The notes beneath the pieces were generated by a model. It did not search any database. It was not told the origin of the DNA and worked only from the letters and a program-made list of their open reading frames with translations. A DNA stretch of 64,000 nucleotides. Source: Serratia inhibens (GTDB lineage Bacteria; Pseudomonadota; Gammaproteobacteria; Enterobacterales; Enterobacteriaceae). Both the position numbers and the translations under genes were made by a program. This document shows positions 51,510 to 62,111 of the stretch, piece after piece. Each line of letters opens with the position of its first letter. The first letter of the stretch is position 1. The stretch covers positions 1,178,001 to 1,242,000 of the forward strand of contig NZ_QYYG01000001.1 in the NCBI RefSeq assembly GCF_003591175.1, in the 5' to 3' direction.

Positions 51510-52595
51510 TTAACCGTGACGACGTTCGAAGTCGACCATAAAATCGGTTAATGCCCGCACGCCGGCCAGCGGCATGGCATTGTAAATAGAAGCACGCATG
51601 CCGCCAACCACGCGGTGGCCTTTCAACGCCTGCAGACCGATGGCTTCCGCTTCGCTGAGGAACACCTTGTCCAGCGCCGAGTCGGCCAATTGGAAGGGTA
51701 TGTTCATCCAGGACCGATTGGCATGCGCCACGCGGCTGCGGTAGAAATCAGAATTATCGATGGTTGCGTACAGCAACTCGGCCTTGGCCTGATTGCGCTT
51801 GTGCATTTCCACCAGGCCACCCTGCTCCTTCAGCCATTTGAATACCAGGCCGGACAGATACCAGGCGAAGGTCGGCGGCGTATTGAACATGGAATCGTTC
51901 TCGGCCAGCACGGTGTAATCGAGAATGGACGGCACTTCGCGGCGCGCTTTACCCAGCAGATCGTCACGTACGATCACCAACGTCAGGCCTGCCGGCCCAA
52001 TGTTTTTCTGCGCGCCGGCGTAAATCACGCCAAAGCGGCTGACGTCCAGCGGGCCGGACAGAATGGTGGAAGAGTAATCGCCGATCACCACTTTGTCGCC
52101 AAAGTCCGGCGTCTCGTTGATAGCGATGCCGTCGATGGTTTCATTCGGGCAATAATGCACATAAGCCGCATTGTCGTTCAACTGCCACTCTTTCATCGGT
52201 TGGATGCCGAGCAGGCCGTCGACGGTGGTTTTCACATCAATGGTATTTGGCGTGCAGTATTTCTCCGCTTCCTTGATGGCACTGTGTGCCCAGTAACCAC
52301 CATCGATATAGTCCGCAGTGGTTTTGTCACCCAGCAAATTCAGCGGCAGTGCAGCAAACTGCGCACGGGCGCCGCCATGGCAGAACAGCACTTTGTAGTT
52401 GGAGGGGATCTTAAGCAGGTCGCGCAGATCCTGTTCGGATTGCTGGGCAACTTCGATGAACTCTTTACTGCGATGGCTGATCTCCATCACCGAGGTGCCG
52501 AGACCGTGCCAGTTGCACAGTTCCTGTTCCGCACGACGCAACACTTCTACCGGCAACATTGCCGGGCCAGAGCTAAAATTATAAACCTGAGTCAT
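51510..52595 (-). CDS. serC: SerC, phosphoserine/phosphohydroxythreonine aminotransferase
   Basis: 361 residues, starting [20 protein letters not shown] fold-type I PLP enzyme; the Schiff-base lysine is in [16 protein letters not shown] near residue 198. It makes phosphoserine for serine synthesis and works in pyridoxal phosphate synthesis. GGGGAAATG gives the ribosome site. aroA follows after 114 bases. Confidence 0.98.
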   Translation of the reverse strand: MTQVYNFSSGPAMLPVEVLRRAEQELCNWHGLGTSVMEISHRSKEFIEVAQQSEQDLRDLLKIPSNYKVLFCHGGARAQFAALPLNLLGDKTTADYIDGGYWAHSAIKEAEKYCTPNTIDVKTTVDGLLGIQPMKEWQLNDNAAYVHYCPNETIDGIAINETPDFGDKVVIGDYSSTILSGPLDVSRFGVIYAGAQKNIGPAGLTLVIVRDDLLGKARREVPSILDYTVLAENDSMFNTPPTFAWYLSGLVFKWLKEQGGLVEMHKRNQAKAELLYATIDNSDFYRSRVAHANRSWMNIPFQLADSALDKVFLSEAEAIGLQALKGHRVVGGMRASIYNAMPLAGVRALTDFMVDFERRHG

Positions 52596-53102
52596 TTCCC
52601 CTCACCACATTCACTATTCGCCAATGAGACTGGCCAACCGAAATACGCCCAAAGTTAACTGTCGAGTTAACCAACCCATCGGTTTTATCACTCACGTAAC
52701 GCTGCTGCAATGCTTATTCACCCGCAGGCGGCAAACTACCGCAAGCCGGAATAACAGGCTCTGCCGTCTCTGTGTTTTTTTGTGCGATAAAACGCTGCGT
52801 TATCGGAGAATTCATTGGGTTAACACGGTTTTTTATGCTGTATTCAGCTAACCCGGCTATGGGACAAGGCCGCAATCCACCGACCGTTGCCGCAACGCGG
52901 GCAACTATGTTGCTGCGGATCCGCCAGGGGCGCTATCAGGCTGCAGGCGCTACAGGCATCATCCCCTGCGGCTTCGGCCTGCGGCAGACTCTCGACACAC
53001 TGCGCCGGCGAAACGGAGCGCACCTCGTCATCCGCTGGAGGTCAAAGGCATGCATAGGATCGAGCCTCGGTAAAATGATTGCCTACAGCATAGCCCGACT
53101 AC
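52596..53102. other. Long G+C-rich region between serC and ansB without a recognisable gene
   Basis: The serC promoter must lie in the left 100-150 bases. The rest (about 52850-53090) is G+C-rich with short repeats: a GTTGCC/GGCAAC stem at 52886-52905 and CCTGCGG twice around CTTCGG near 52970-52985. Open frames at 52624-52851 and 52772-53152 have no ribosome site and no family pattern. In E. coli ycaP lies between ycaO and serC; no trace of it was recognised here. Confidence 0.5.
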
Positions 53103-53128
53103 AAAAACCGGGGAGCGGGGCCCCCCGT
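53103..53128 (-). terminator. Terminator of ansB
   Basis: On the minus strand CTACGGGG ... CCCCGG is followed by TTTTTGTAG. The stem is short and G+C-rich with a 9-base loop, and begins about 10 bases past the ansB stop. Confidence 0.75.
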
Positions 53129-53138
53129 AGATTGCGAC

Positions 53139-54185
53139 TCAATACTGATTGAACATCTGCTGGATCTGTCTGGCGTCTTTGGTCTGAGTCAGCGCCAACT
53201 GCAGCAGGATCCGTGCTTTTTGCGGGTTCAGCGTGCCAGCGGCGACAAAACCGAATTTAGCGTCATCCACTTCCGCATCTTCCGTAGTGGAACCGGTCGG
53301 TACTCTTGAAGAGCGCACCACGGCCACGCCGTTATGTGCGGCGGTCGCCAACGTATCAAACACCGTTTTGTACAGGTTTCCGTTACCGACCCCGGCGCTG
53401 ACTATGCCCTGGTAACCTTCGGCGATCAGCGCCTTGGCCGGCGCATCGGAAGCGTTGGCATAGTTATAGACAATGCCGACCTTTGGCAGCTCGGTCAGGC
53501 TGGATACGTCAAAGGGGGTATCGGTAGTATGCTTGCGCTGCGGTGAACGTTGATAGTCGACCTTGCCGTTATGGATATAACCGAGCGGGCCGAAATTGGG
53601 CGACTGGAAGGTCTGCACCGAGGTGGTATTGGTTTTGGTCACGTCGCGTGCATCCAGTACGCTGTCGTTCATCGCCACCACTACCCCGCGTTTGGCCGAT
53701 TGCGGATCCGCCGCCGTCACTACGGCGTTATACAGATTGAACGGGCCGTCGGCGCTCATCGCCGTCGCCGGACGCATCGCGCCGACTATCACCACCGGCT
53801 TGTCGCATTTGACGGTCAGATCGAGAAAATAGGCGGTTTCTTCCAGCGTGTCGGTGCCGTGGGTGATCACAAAACCATCCGTTTTACCGCAGTCGGCGTT
53901 GATTTTCTTCACCAGTTTCAGCCACACCTCATCGTTCATATCCTGCGAACCGATGTTCACTACCTGCTCACCTTGCACATTGGCGACGTTTTTCAGCTCC
54001 GGTACCGCATTCACCAGCGCATCGACGCCCAGTTTGCCCGCCGTATAGTTGGATTTTGTCGCCGATTCGCCGCCGCCGGCAATGGTGCCGCCAGTCGCCA
54101 GCAGGGTGATGGAGGGCAATGCCAGCGCAGAACCGCTCGCACCTGCCAGGAGTAGTGCCGCAACGCTGAGTTTCACTGATTTCAT
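53139..54185 (-). CDS. ansB: AnsB, periplasmic L-asparaginase II
   Basis: The start at ATG 54185 (MKSVKLSVAALLLAGASG) gives 348 residues, the E. coli length, with a Sec signal cut after ALA near residue 22. Mature enzyme starts LPSITLLATGGTIAGG, containing the nucleophile Thr, and HGTDTLEETAYFL holds the second catalytic Thr-Asp pair. Two Cys (NADCGK, TVKCDKP) match the family disulfide. It hydrolyses asparagine to aspartate and ammonia. E. coli ansB is controlled by CRP and FNR and lies elsewhere; here it takes the place of ycaP between serC and ycaO. Confidence 0.95.
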   Translation of the reverse strand: MKSVKLSVAALLLAGASGSALALPSITLLATGGTIAGGGESATKSNYTAGKLGVDALVNAVPELKNVANVQGEQVVNIGSQDMNDEVWLKLVKKINADCGKTDGFVITHGTDTLEETAYFLDLTVKCDKPVVIVGAMRPATAMSADGPFNLYNAVVTAADPQSAKRGVVVAMNDSVLDARDVTKTNTTSVQTFQSPNFGPLGYIHNGKVDYQRSPQRKHTTDTPFDVSSLTELPKVGIVYNYANASDAPAKALIAEGYQGIVSAGVGNGNLYKTVFDTLATAAHNGVAVVRSSRVPTGSTTEDAEVDDAKFGFVAAGTLNPQKARILLQLALTQTKDARQIQQMFNQY

Positions 54186-54333
54186 TAGGTTTCTCCTTGA
54201 TAGATAACCCGCTGAATTATGGCCCTTATCCTCAAAAAAACTGTGACTTTGCCACCGCTTTAGGAATACATGGAGCTTGGGCGTAAAACCCCGTATCATT
54301 GCGCGTTTTTAGTACGCTCAAAAAGTGAAGACA

Positions 54334-56097
54334 ATGACGCAAACTTTTATCCCTGGCAAAGACGCCGCGCTGGAAGATTCCATCGCCCGTTTCCAACAGA
54401 AATTAAGCGATCTGGGTTTTAATATCGAAGAAGCCTCCTGGCTGAACCCGGTGCCGCACGTATGGTCGGTTCATATCCGCGATCGCGATTGCCCGCTGTG
54501 CTTCACCAACGGTAAAGGCGCCAGCCAAAAAGCCGCGCTGGCTTCCGCTTTGGGCGAATACTTCGAGCGCCTTTCCACCAACTATTTCTTCGCCGACTTC
54601 TACCTGGGCAAGCACATTGCCGAAGGCGATTTCGTGCATTATCCGAACGAGAAATGGTTCCCGATCCCGGCCGATGATTCGCTGCCGGAAGGCATTCTCG
54701 ACGAGCGCCTGCATGCGTTCTACGATCCGGAACAGGAACTGACCGCCGGCGATCTGATCGATCTGCAATCCGGCAACGGCGAACGCGGCATCTGCGCCCT
54801 GCCGTTCTCCCGTCAGTCAGACCAGCAAAGGGTCTATATCCCGATGAACATCATCGGCAACCTGTACGTGTCCAACGGCATGTCCGCCGGTAACACGGCA
54901 AACGAAGCCCGCGTACAAGGCCTTTCCGAAGTCTTCGAGCGCTATGTGAAAAACCGCATTATCGCCGAATCCATCAGCCTGCCGGAGATCCCGGCCGAAG
55001 TATTGAACCGCTATCCGGGCGTGGTGGAAGCTATTGCCCGTCTGGAGCAAGAAGGCTTCCCGATCCTGTCCTATGACGCCTCATTGGGCGGCAACTACCC
55101 GGTCATCTGCGTAGTGCTGTTCAACCCGGCCAACGGCACCTGTTTCGCCTCGTTCGGCGCTCATCCTGACTTCGGCGTGGCGCTTGAGCGTACCGTGACC
55201 GAACTGCTGCAGGGCCGTAGTCTGAAGGATCTGGACGTGTTCACCGCGCCAACCTTCGATGACGAAGAAGTGGCCGAACACACCAATCTGGAAACCCACT
55301 TTATCGATTCCAGCGGTTTGATCTCCTGGGACATGTTCAAGCAGGATGCGGATTACCCGTTTGTCGACTGGAACTTCAGCGGCAGCACGCAGGAAGAATT
55401 CGCCACGCTGATGAGCATTTTCGACAAAGAAGGCGCAGAAGTGTACATCGCCGACTACGAACACCTGGACGTATACGCCTGCCGCATCATCGTGCCCGGC
55501 ATGTCCGACATCTATCCGGCGGAAGATCTGCTGCTGGCCAATAACAGCATGGGCGCGCACCTGCGTGATACTCTGCTGGCGCTGCCGGGCAGCGAATGGG
55601 AGCCGCAAGAATATCTGGCGCTGATTGAGCGCCTGGATGACGAAGGCCTGGACGATTTCACCCGCGTACGTGAACTGCTGGGCATTGCTTCCGGCAAAGA
55701 CAACGCCTGGCATACCCTGCGCGTGGGCGAGTTGAAATCCATGCTGGCACTCGCGGGCGGTGATATGGATCAGGCTTTGATCTGGACGGAATGGACCCAG
55801 GACTTTAACGGTTCGGTGTTAAGCCCGGCTCGCAGCAACTACTACCGTTGTCTGCAAACCCTGCTATTGCTGACGCAGGAGCCTGAGCGCGATCCGGCGC
55901 AGTACTACGGTGCCTTCGTGAAAATGTACGGCCAGGAAGCGGTCGACGCCGCCTCTGCGGCCATCAGCGGCGAAGAGCGCTTTAACGGCTTGTTCGCTGT
56001 CGACAGCGATCTGAAAGCGTTACCGGCACATCAGGCGCTGCTGGCGGCCTACGAAAAACTGCAAAACGCCAAGCGTCGCCACTGGGCGAAGGCATAA
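54334..56097 (+). CDS. ycaO: YcaO, RimO-associated ATP-dependent cyclodehydratase-like protein
   Basis: The ATG at 54334 (MTQTFIPGKDAALEDSIARF) is preferred over an in-frame GTG nine bases upstream; 587 residues (586 in E. coli). The YcaO ATP-binding core shows KAALASALGEYFERLSTNYF near residue 70, NEARVQGLSEVFERYVKNRI near 192 and a C-terminal helical (TPR-like) domain. It lacks the C-terminal PxPxP of azoline-forming relatives. In E. coli it helps RimO methylthiolate ribosomal protein S12 Asp88. No RiPP precursor or partner is near. Confidence 0.95.
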   Translation: MTQTFIPGKDAALEDSIARFQQKLSDLGFNIEEASWLNPVPHVWSVHIRDRDCPLCFTNGKGASQKAALASALGEYFERLSTNYFFADFYLGKHIAEGDFVHYPNEKWFPIPADDSLPEGILDERLHAFYDPEQELTAGDLIDLQSGNGERGICALPFSRQSDQQRVYIPMNIIGNLYVSNGMSAGNTANEARVQGLSEVFERYVKNRIIAESISLPEIPAEVLNRYPGVVEAIARLEQEGFPILSYDASLGGNYPVICVVLFNPANGTCFASFGAHPDFGVALERTVTELLQGRSLKDLDVFTAPTFDDEEVAEHTNLETHFIDSSGLISWDMFKQDADYPFVDWNFSGSTQEEFATLMSIFDKEGAEVYIADYEHLDVYACRIIVPGMSDIYPAEDLLLANNSMGAHLRDTLLALPGSEWEPQEYLALIERLDDEGLDDFTRVRELLGIASGKDNAWHTLRVGELKSMLALAGGDMDQALIWTEWTQDFNGSVLSPARSNYYRCLQTLLLLTQEPERDPAQYYGAFVKMYGQEAVDAASAAISGEERFNGLFAVDSDLKALPAHQALLAAYEKLQNAKRRHWAKA

Positions 56098-56506
56098 CGG
56101 CAGTCTTAATGCGTCGGCAGCTTGCCTGCCGGCGCCACTCCTAAAGCGCTAGCCCGGCGTATACTGCATTCGTAAACGCAGCAAAAAAATAACCAGATAT
56201 TATTTTGACGGTTAAATCACCCTTTTCTCTTTTTATTTTTTCCGGTTAATTACGAACTTATCAACAGACAAGATGAAAAAACGCTAATTGTTGCAGAACG
56301 GTGAAATAATAATTAACCGATAAGTAAACTTTAATTGCCAAAAAGAGACAATACGCATAAATATTTAACCTTTCGGAGTAGTGTTCATTCTGCCATTTCA
56401 AAATTATTTGCAAACATTAAAAAATAGTTTTTGATTTAAAATCAATTGATTAATGCATTAAACCCTATAGTTTTTCTGGTTTTTAACCCCTCTAGTTCCC
56501 CGCCTT
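56098..56506. other. A+T-rich upstream region of focA-pfl
   Basis: About 400 bases after ycaO without a gene. A+T-rich with oligo-A/T tracts suited to IHF or ArcA binding. TTGATTTAAAATCAA (56431-56445) runs into the 10-base palindrome ATCAATTGAT (56441-56450). In E. coli this region carries several ArcA-, FNR- and IHF-dependent promoters. Confidence 0.55.
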
Positions 56507-56548
56507 ATGATCCAAATCAATTTTTACCCTATACTGCTTTGCTAGTAT
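56507..56548 (+). promoter_or_regulatory. FNR-like box and focA promoter
   Basis: ATGATCCAAATCAA (56507-56520) matches the FNR consensus TTGATNNNNATCAA at all but the first base. TAGTAT at 56543-56548 is a -10 that would start RNA near 56555, placing the FNR centre at -41.5, the class II position. A second hexamer, TATACT (56530-56535), is closer and would not fit that geometry. Confidence 0.65.
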
Positions 56549-56587
56549 CTCATTGCGTTGTTTTAACCCTTAAGAGAGAGAGTTAGT

Positions 56588-57448
56588 GTGAAAGCTGACA
56601 ACCCCTTCGATCTGATATTACCTGCGGCAACGGCGAAAATCGCTGAAGATGCAGGCGTGTATAAAGCCACCAAACATCCGCTGAAAACTTTTTATTTGGC
56701 GATCACTGCCGGTGTCTTTATTTCCATCGCATTCGTGTTTTATATCACTGCGACTACCGGCACTGCCGGTGTGCCTTTCGGCCTGGCAAAACTGGTCGGC
56801 GGCATCTGTTTCTCTCTGGGGTTAATGTTGGTTGTGGTCTCAGGTGCAGACCTGTTCACCTCCACCGTGCTGATTGTGATTGCCAAAGCCAGCGGCCGCA
56901 TCAGTTGGTGCCAACTGGCAGCCAACTGGTTGAACGTCTACATCGGCAACCTGATTGGCGCGTTGTTCTTTGTGGCACTCATCTGGTTCTCCGGTGAACA
57001 CATGGTCGCCAACGGCCAGTGGGGCCTGAACGTCCTGCAAACCGCGGACCACAAGCTGCACCACACTTTTATTGAAGCCGTCTGCCTCGGCATTCTGGCT
57101 AACCTGATGGTCTGCCTGGCCGTATGGATGAGCTATTCCGGCCGCAGCCTGATGGACAAAATGTTCGCCATGATCCTGCCGGTCGGCATGTTTGTCGCCA
57201 GCGGTTTCGAACACAGCATCGCCAACATGTTTATGATCCCTATGGGTATCGTGGTCAAACACTTCGCCACGCCAGAATTTTGGCAAGCCGTAGGGGCAGC
57301 ACCCGAGCAATTTGCTCATCTGACCGTAAGCAACTTCATCATCGACAATCTGATCCCCGTTACCATTGGCAATATCATTGGCGGCGGCCTGCTGGTTGGG
57401 TTGACTTACTGGGTAATTTATCTGCGTGGTGGTGAACAGCAGCATTAA
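56588..57448 (+). CDS. focA: FocA, formate/nitrite-family formate channel
   Basis: 286 residues starting at a GTG (MKADNPFDLILPAA), as in E. coli, with the purine-rich AGAGAGAGAG ahead of it. Six membrane helices. AGVFISIAFVFYITATTG, GADLFTSTVLIV and the ASGFEHSIANMF block holding the pore histidine are typical of FNT pentameric channels. It moves formate both ways across the inner membrane and its N-terminus contacts PflB. pflB follows after 54 bases. Confidence 0.97.
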   Translation: MKADNPFDLILPAATAKIAEDAGVYKATKHPLKTFYLAITAGVFISIAFVFYITATTGTAGVPFGLAKLVGGICFSLGLMLVVVSGADLFTSTVLIVIAKASGRISWCQLAANWLNVYIGNLIGALFFVALIWFSGEHMVANGQWGLNVLQTADHKLHHTFIEAVCLGILANLMVCLAVWMSYSGRSLMDKMFAMILPVGMFVASGFEHSIANMFMIPMGIVVKHFATPEFWQAVGAAPEQFAHLTVSNFIIDNLIPVTIGNIIGGGLLVGLTYWVIYLRGGEQQH

Positions 57449-57502
57449 GCTGCCAGTTACCGTGCGCCGAGTTAGAAATCCACAATTAAAGGTAGGTGTA
57501 TA

Positions 57503-59785
<2,283 letters not shown>

Positions 59786-59794
59786 TTGCCCCAT

Positions 59795-59816
59795 CCGGGC
59801 GGGGTTTCCCGCCCGG
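59795..59816 (+). terminator. First hairpin after pflB
   Basis: Perfect 9-bp stem CCGGGCGGG / CCCGCCCGG with loop GTTT, 9 bases after the pflB stop. No U-tract (TGGTTAAG follows), so it may protect the pflB RNA 3' end rather than terminate. Confidence 0.6.
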
Positions 59817-59835
59817 TGGTTAAGCTGAATACCGG

Positions 59836-59858
59836 GGCCGGATCTTTCCGGCCTTTTT
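59836..59858 (+). terminator. Rho-independent terminator after pflB
   Basis: 7-bp stem GGCCGGA / TCCGGCC with loop TCTT, running straight into TTTTT. It is the real stop for focA-pflB; pflA lies beyond it. Confidence 0.88.
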
Positions 59859-60088
59859 AACAAACGCATTTCCCCTGACTCATCACGAGTCTGTTTTGCC
59901 AGACAGCTATACTGAATGAAATTGATGGATATCCGGCAAAACAGTTATCCGGCGTAATAATCGGCCAACAGGAATCGTTCCACCCCAGTCGCCGGGCCCA
60001 TTCGGTTGCTGCATCGCTGATCCCTGGCCGGCGGTTATGAGCCTACTTTTAGACTGCGTTTGACAGTCAATATTGGAGAACCCCTGCA
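59859..60088 (+). promoter_or_regulatory. pflB-pflA gap with a 10-bp inverted repeat
   Basis: After the terminator, 230 bases lead to pflA, so pflA probably has its own promoter. CTGTTTTGCC (59891-59900) and GGCAAAACAG (59935-59944) are perfect inverted copies 34 bases apart. A TATACT hexamer (59908-59913) lies between them, but no good -35 is at the right distance. Confidence 0.5.
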
Positions 60089-60829
60089 ATGTCAGTGAAA
60101 GGCCGCATCCACTCCTTTGAATCCTGTGGCACCGTTGACGGTCCCGGGATCCGCTTTATCGTTTTCTTCCAGGGTTGCCTGATGCGTTGTCTGTATTGCC
60201 ATAACCGCGATACCTGGGATACCCATGGCGGAAAAGAAGTTACCGTAGAAGAGCTGATGAAAGACACCGTCGCTTATCGCCACTTCATGAACGCATCCGG
60301 CGGCGGCGTCACGGCCTCCGGCGGTGAAGCCATTTTGCAGGCCGAGTTTGTCCGCGACTGGTTCCGTGCCTGCCAGCAGGAAGGTATCAATACCTGCCTG
60401 GATACCAATGGTTTTGTACGGCGTTACGATCCGGTGATCGACGAGCTGCTGGACGCCACCGATCTGGTGATGCTGGATCTGAAACAGATGAACGACGACA
60501 TTCATCAAAATCTGGTCGGCGTCTCCAACCACCGCACGCTGGACTTCGCCCGCTATCTGGCGAAGCGCAATCAGCGCACCTGGATCCGTTACGTGGTGGT
60601 GCCCGGCTGGTCAGACGATGACCAGTCAACGCACATGCTGGGTGAGTTCACCAGGGACATGACCAACATCGAGAAAATCGAGTTGCTGCCCTATCACGAA
60701 CTCGGCAAGCATAAATGGGTGGCGATGGGAGAAGAATACAAGCTGGACGGCGTCCATCCACCAAAGGCGGACACAATGGATCGCGTCAAAGGTATTCTGG
60801 AAAGTTATGGCCATAAAGTGATGTACTGA
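60089..60829 (+). CDS. pflA: PflA, pyruvate formate-lyase activating enzyme (radical SAM)
   Basis: 246 residues. [11 protein letters not shown] holds the CxxxCxxC cluster cysteines at about 30, 34 and 37. The [10 protein letters not shown] motif binds S-adenosylmethionine. It creates the glycyl radical on PflB in anaerobic cells. GGAG lies about 12 bases before the ATG. Confidence 0.97.
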   Translation: MSVKGRIHSFESCGTVDGPGIRFIVFFQGCLMRCLYCHNRDTWDTHGGKEVTVEELMKDTVAYRHFMNASGGGVTASGGEAILQAEFVRDWFRACQQEGINTCLDTNGFVRRYDPVIDELLDATDLVMLDLKQMNDDIHQNLVGVSNHRTLDFARYLAKRNQRTWIRYVVVPGWSDDDQSTHMLGEFTRDMTNIEKIELLPYHELGKHKWVAMGEEYKLDGVHPPKADTMDRVKGILESYGHKVMY

Positions 60830-60846
60830 CGCTTCCTCGAAATCAA

Positions 60847-60872
60847 GCAAGGGACCCCATTAGGTCCCTTGC
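60847..60872. other. Perfect 10-bp hairpin at the pflA 3' end
   Basis: GCAAGGGACC (60847-60856) pairs with GGTCCCTTGC (60863-60872) across a 6-base loop, 17 bases after the pflA stop and 59 bases before the stop of the convergent XRE-type gene. No U-tract on either side. It could be a weak two-way terminator. Confidence 0.65.
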
Positions 60873-60931
60873 AACACATACTAGGCACTACACCTCATTG
60901 AGTAACAGAACCGTTATTACTAGATTAGAAG

Positions 60932-61894
60932 CTATTTCATCCGTAAATCTGACGAGTCCAACTCAAACCCTTCATCGATTCCCAATTTCTTCATTATAGT
61001 TGGCAAGACTTGATGAATAACCCTCATTCCTACCAAAAGCTCATTCATATATATATCAGGATGGATACGCGATGAGTTAATACCAAGGCTTTCTGCTTCA
61101 GCTTCGTGCCCTAGCTCTCCGCTGGAGCTATAAACCAAGCCAAGAAGTTCAGCTCTTAAAGGAATACCATTCCTGAAGGCTTTCTCTTTAACAAGAGTGA
61201 GCCATTCCTCATAATCCTTCTCGACCCGACGCTTAAACACCCCAAAATTAGGTGCAAGCTCATGGTTTACTTCTATTTTAGTCGCGGCAAGGGAGATTAA
61301 ACATGGCTCGATGTTATCGGCAGCCGTATCAAACAAGGCTAACTCTTCATCAGCAATGAACTCGGCTACATAAGCAACATAAAATCCGTAGACATCATTG
61401 AGTGCACTATAAATTTCGAGAATAAGAGCAGAGTAAGGGTTTTCAGCTATCAAATTCCAATGCTCTTCATTCTCCTCATCGTTATCTGTAGCGCTATAGT
61501 CGAAATCTAACTCTTTGGGAAACTCTTTAGGTAAAATAACTCCCATTTCCCGAAGCGCTCGCAAAGTCTCACCGCATAAAATGCCCATTTCGTCCGATAA
61601 TGGATACGTAATATAACCAGTTTCGGCATTTTGTTGAGCCATCTCAGCAAGATGATTGATTAGTCTTTCCCATTTGTTGGCATTGTCTAAAGAACCAGTC
61701 CAAAAGACGAGCAAAGGATCTTGGTCGCCGATACCTATGATTGCACGGAATTTATTTTCCATTTCCGGCGATATGTACTCACCTTTTTTCCACTTACTTA
61801 TTTGACCAGGTGACACCTTGAGACGAGAGGCCAATTCCTTCTGGTTGCAGGATAGAGCCTCTAACGCTAACTGCACGAAAGCTTCACTATTCAT
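60932..61894 (-). CDS. XRE-type helix-turn-helix protein with a large unrecognised C-terminal region
   Basis: 320 residues, ATG at 61894 behind AAGGAAAGGA. Residues about 8-48 form a Cro/CI-type HTH (NQKELASRLKVSPGQISKWK). The remaining ~270 residues match no family I know; they are mainly helical and acidic, with a very acidic stretch near 130-142 (DYSATDNDEENEEHW), no membrane spans and no nuclease or protease motif I can see. The gene is visibly more A+T-rich than its neighbours and sits alone between pflA and ycaD, where E. coli has other genes, so recent acquisition is likely. A perfect inverted repeat upstream (61918-61949) may be its own operator. It could be an orphan phage- or element-derived regulator. 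Confidence 0.8.
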   Translation of the reverse strand: MNSEAFVQLALEALSCNQKELASRLKVSPGQISKWKKGEYISPEMENKFRAIIGIGDQDPLLVFWTGSLDNANKWERLINHLAEMAQQNAETGYITYPLSDEMGILCGETLRALREMGVILPKEFPKELDFDYSATDNDEENEEHWNLIAENPYSALILEIYSALNDVYGFYVAYVAEFIADEELALFDTAADNIEPCLISLAATKIEVNHELAPNFGVFKRRVEKDYEEWLTLVKEKAFRNGIPLRAELLGLVYSSSGELGHEAEAESLGINSSRIHPDIYMNELLVGMRVIHQVLPTIMKKLGIDEGFELDSSDLRMK

Positions 61895-61917
61895 TTCTTA
61901 ATCCTTTCCTTGAAATA

Positions 61918-61949
61918 ATTTAGTAAATAAATAAAATAAGTTACTAAAT
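61918..61949. promoter_or_regulatory. Inverted repeat, candidate operator of the XRE-type gene
   Basis: ATTTAGTAA (61918-61926) and TTACTAAAT (61941-61949) are perfect inverted copies with a 14-base A+T-rich spacer, so half-site centres are 23 bases apart, about two helical turns. It begins 23 bases before the start codon. Repressors of this class often bind such sites over their own promoter. Confidence 0.5.
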
Positions 61950-62020
61950 ATAACGATATCAGAAGATGATAGCTAAGGGAATCCAGTGACAAAATAAAAA
62001 ATTTTCTACTTTTACCCATA

Positions 62021-62057
62021 AAAAAATCCGAAGTCAGCAAGCTAACTTCGGATTTTT
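62021..62057 (-). terminator. Terminator of ycaD
   Basis: Long stem AAAAATCCGAAGT ... ACTTCGGATTTTT with one mismatch near the loop. On the minus strand it ends in TTTTTT. It starts about 55 bases past the ycaD stop. The symmetry means it may also block reads from the other side into the XRE-type gene's upstream region. Confidence 0.88.
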
Positions 62058-62111
62058 ATCATGCAAGAACAGCATCAAATATGGTAAAGAAACACAATAT
62101 TAGTTTTATAT

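Noticed and set aside
52772-53152. 126-codon open frame between serC and ansB, with a stretch faintly like the end of an ilv leader peptide
   Set aside because: No run of Ile/Val codons, no ribosome site, overlaps the ansB terminator and stop; looks like a by-product of high G+C.
54340-56097. ycaO as part of a thiazole/oxazole peptide (RiPP) cluster
   Set aside because: The protein is the E. coli-type stand-alone YcaO, with no precursor peptide, dehydrogenase or E1-like partner nearby.
60847-61949. XRE-type gene as the antitoxin of a toxin-antitoxin pair or an integrated element with att sites
   Set aside because: No adjacent small partner gene, no integrase, no tRNA, and no direct repeat flanking the gene was seen.
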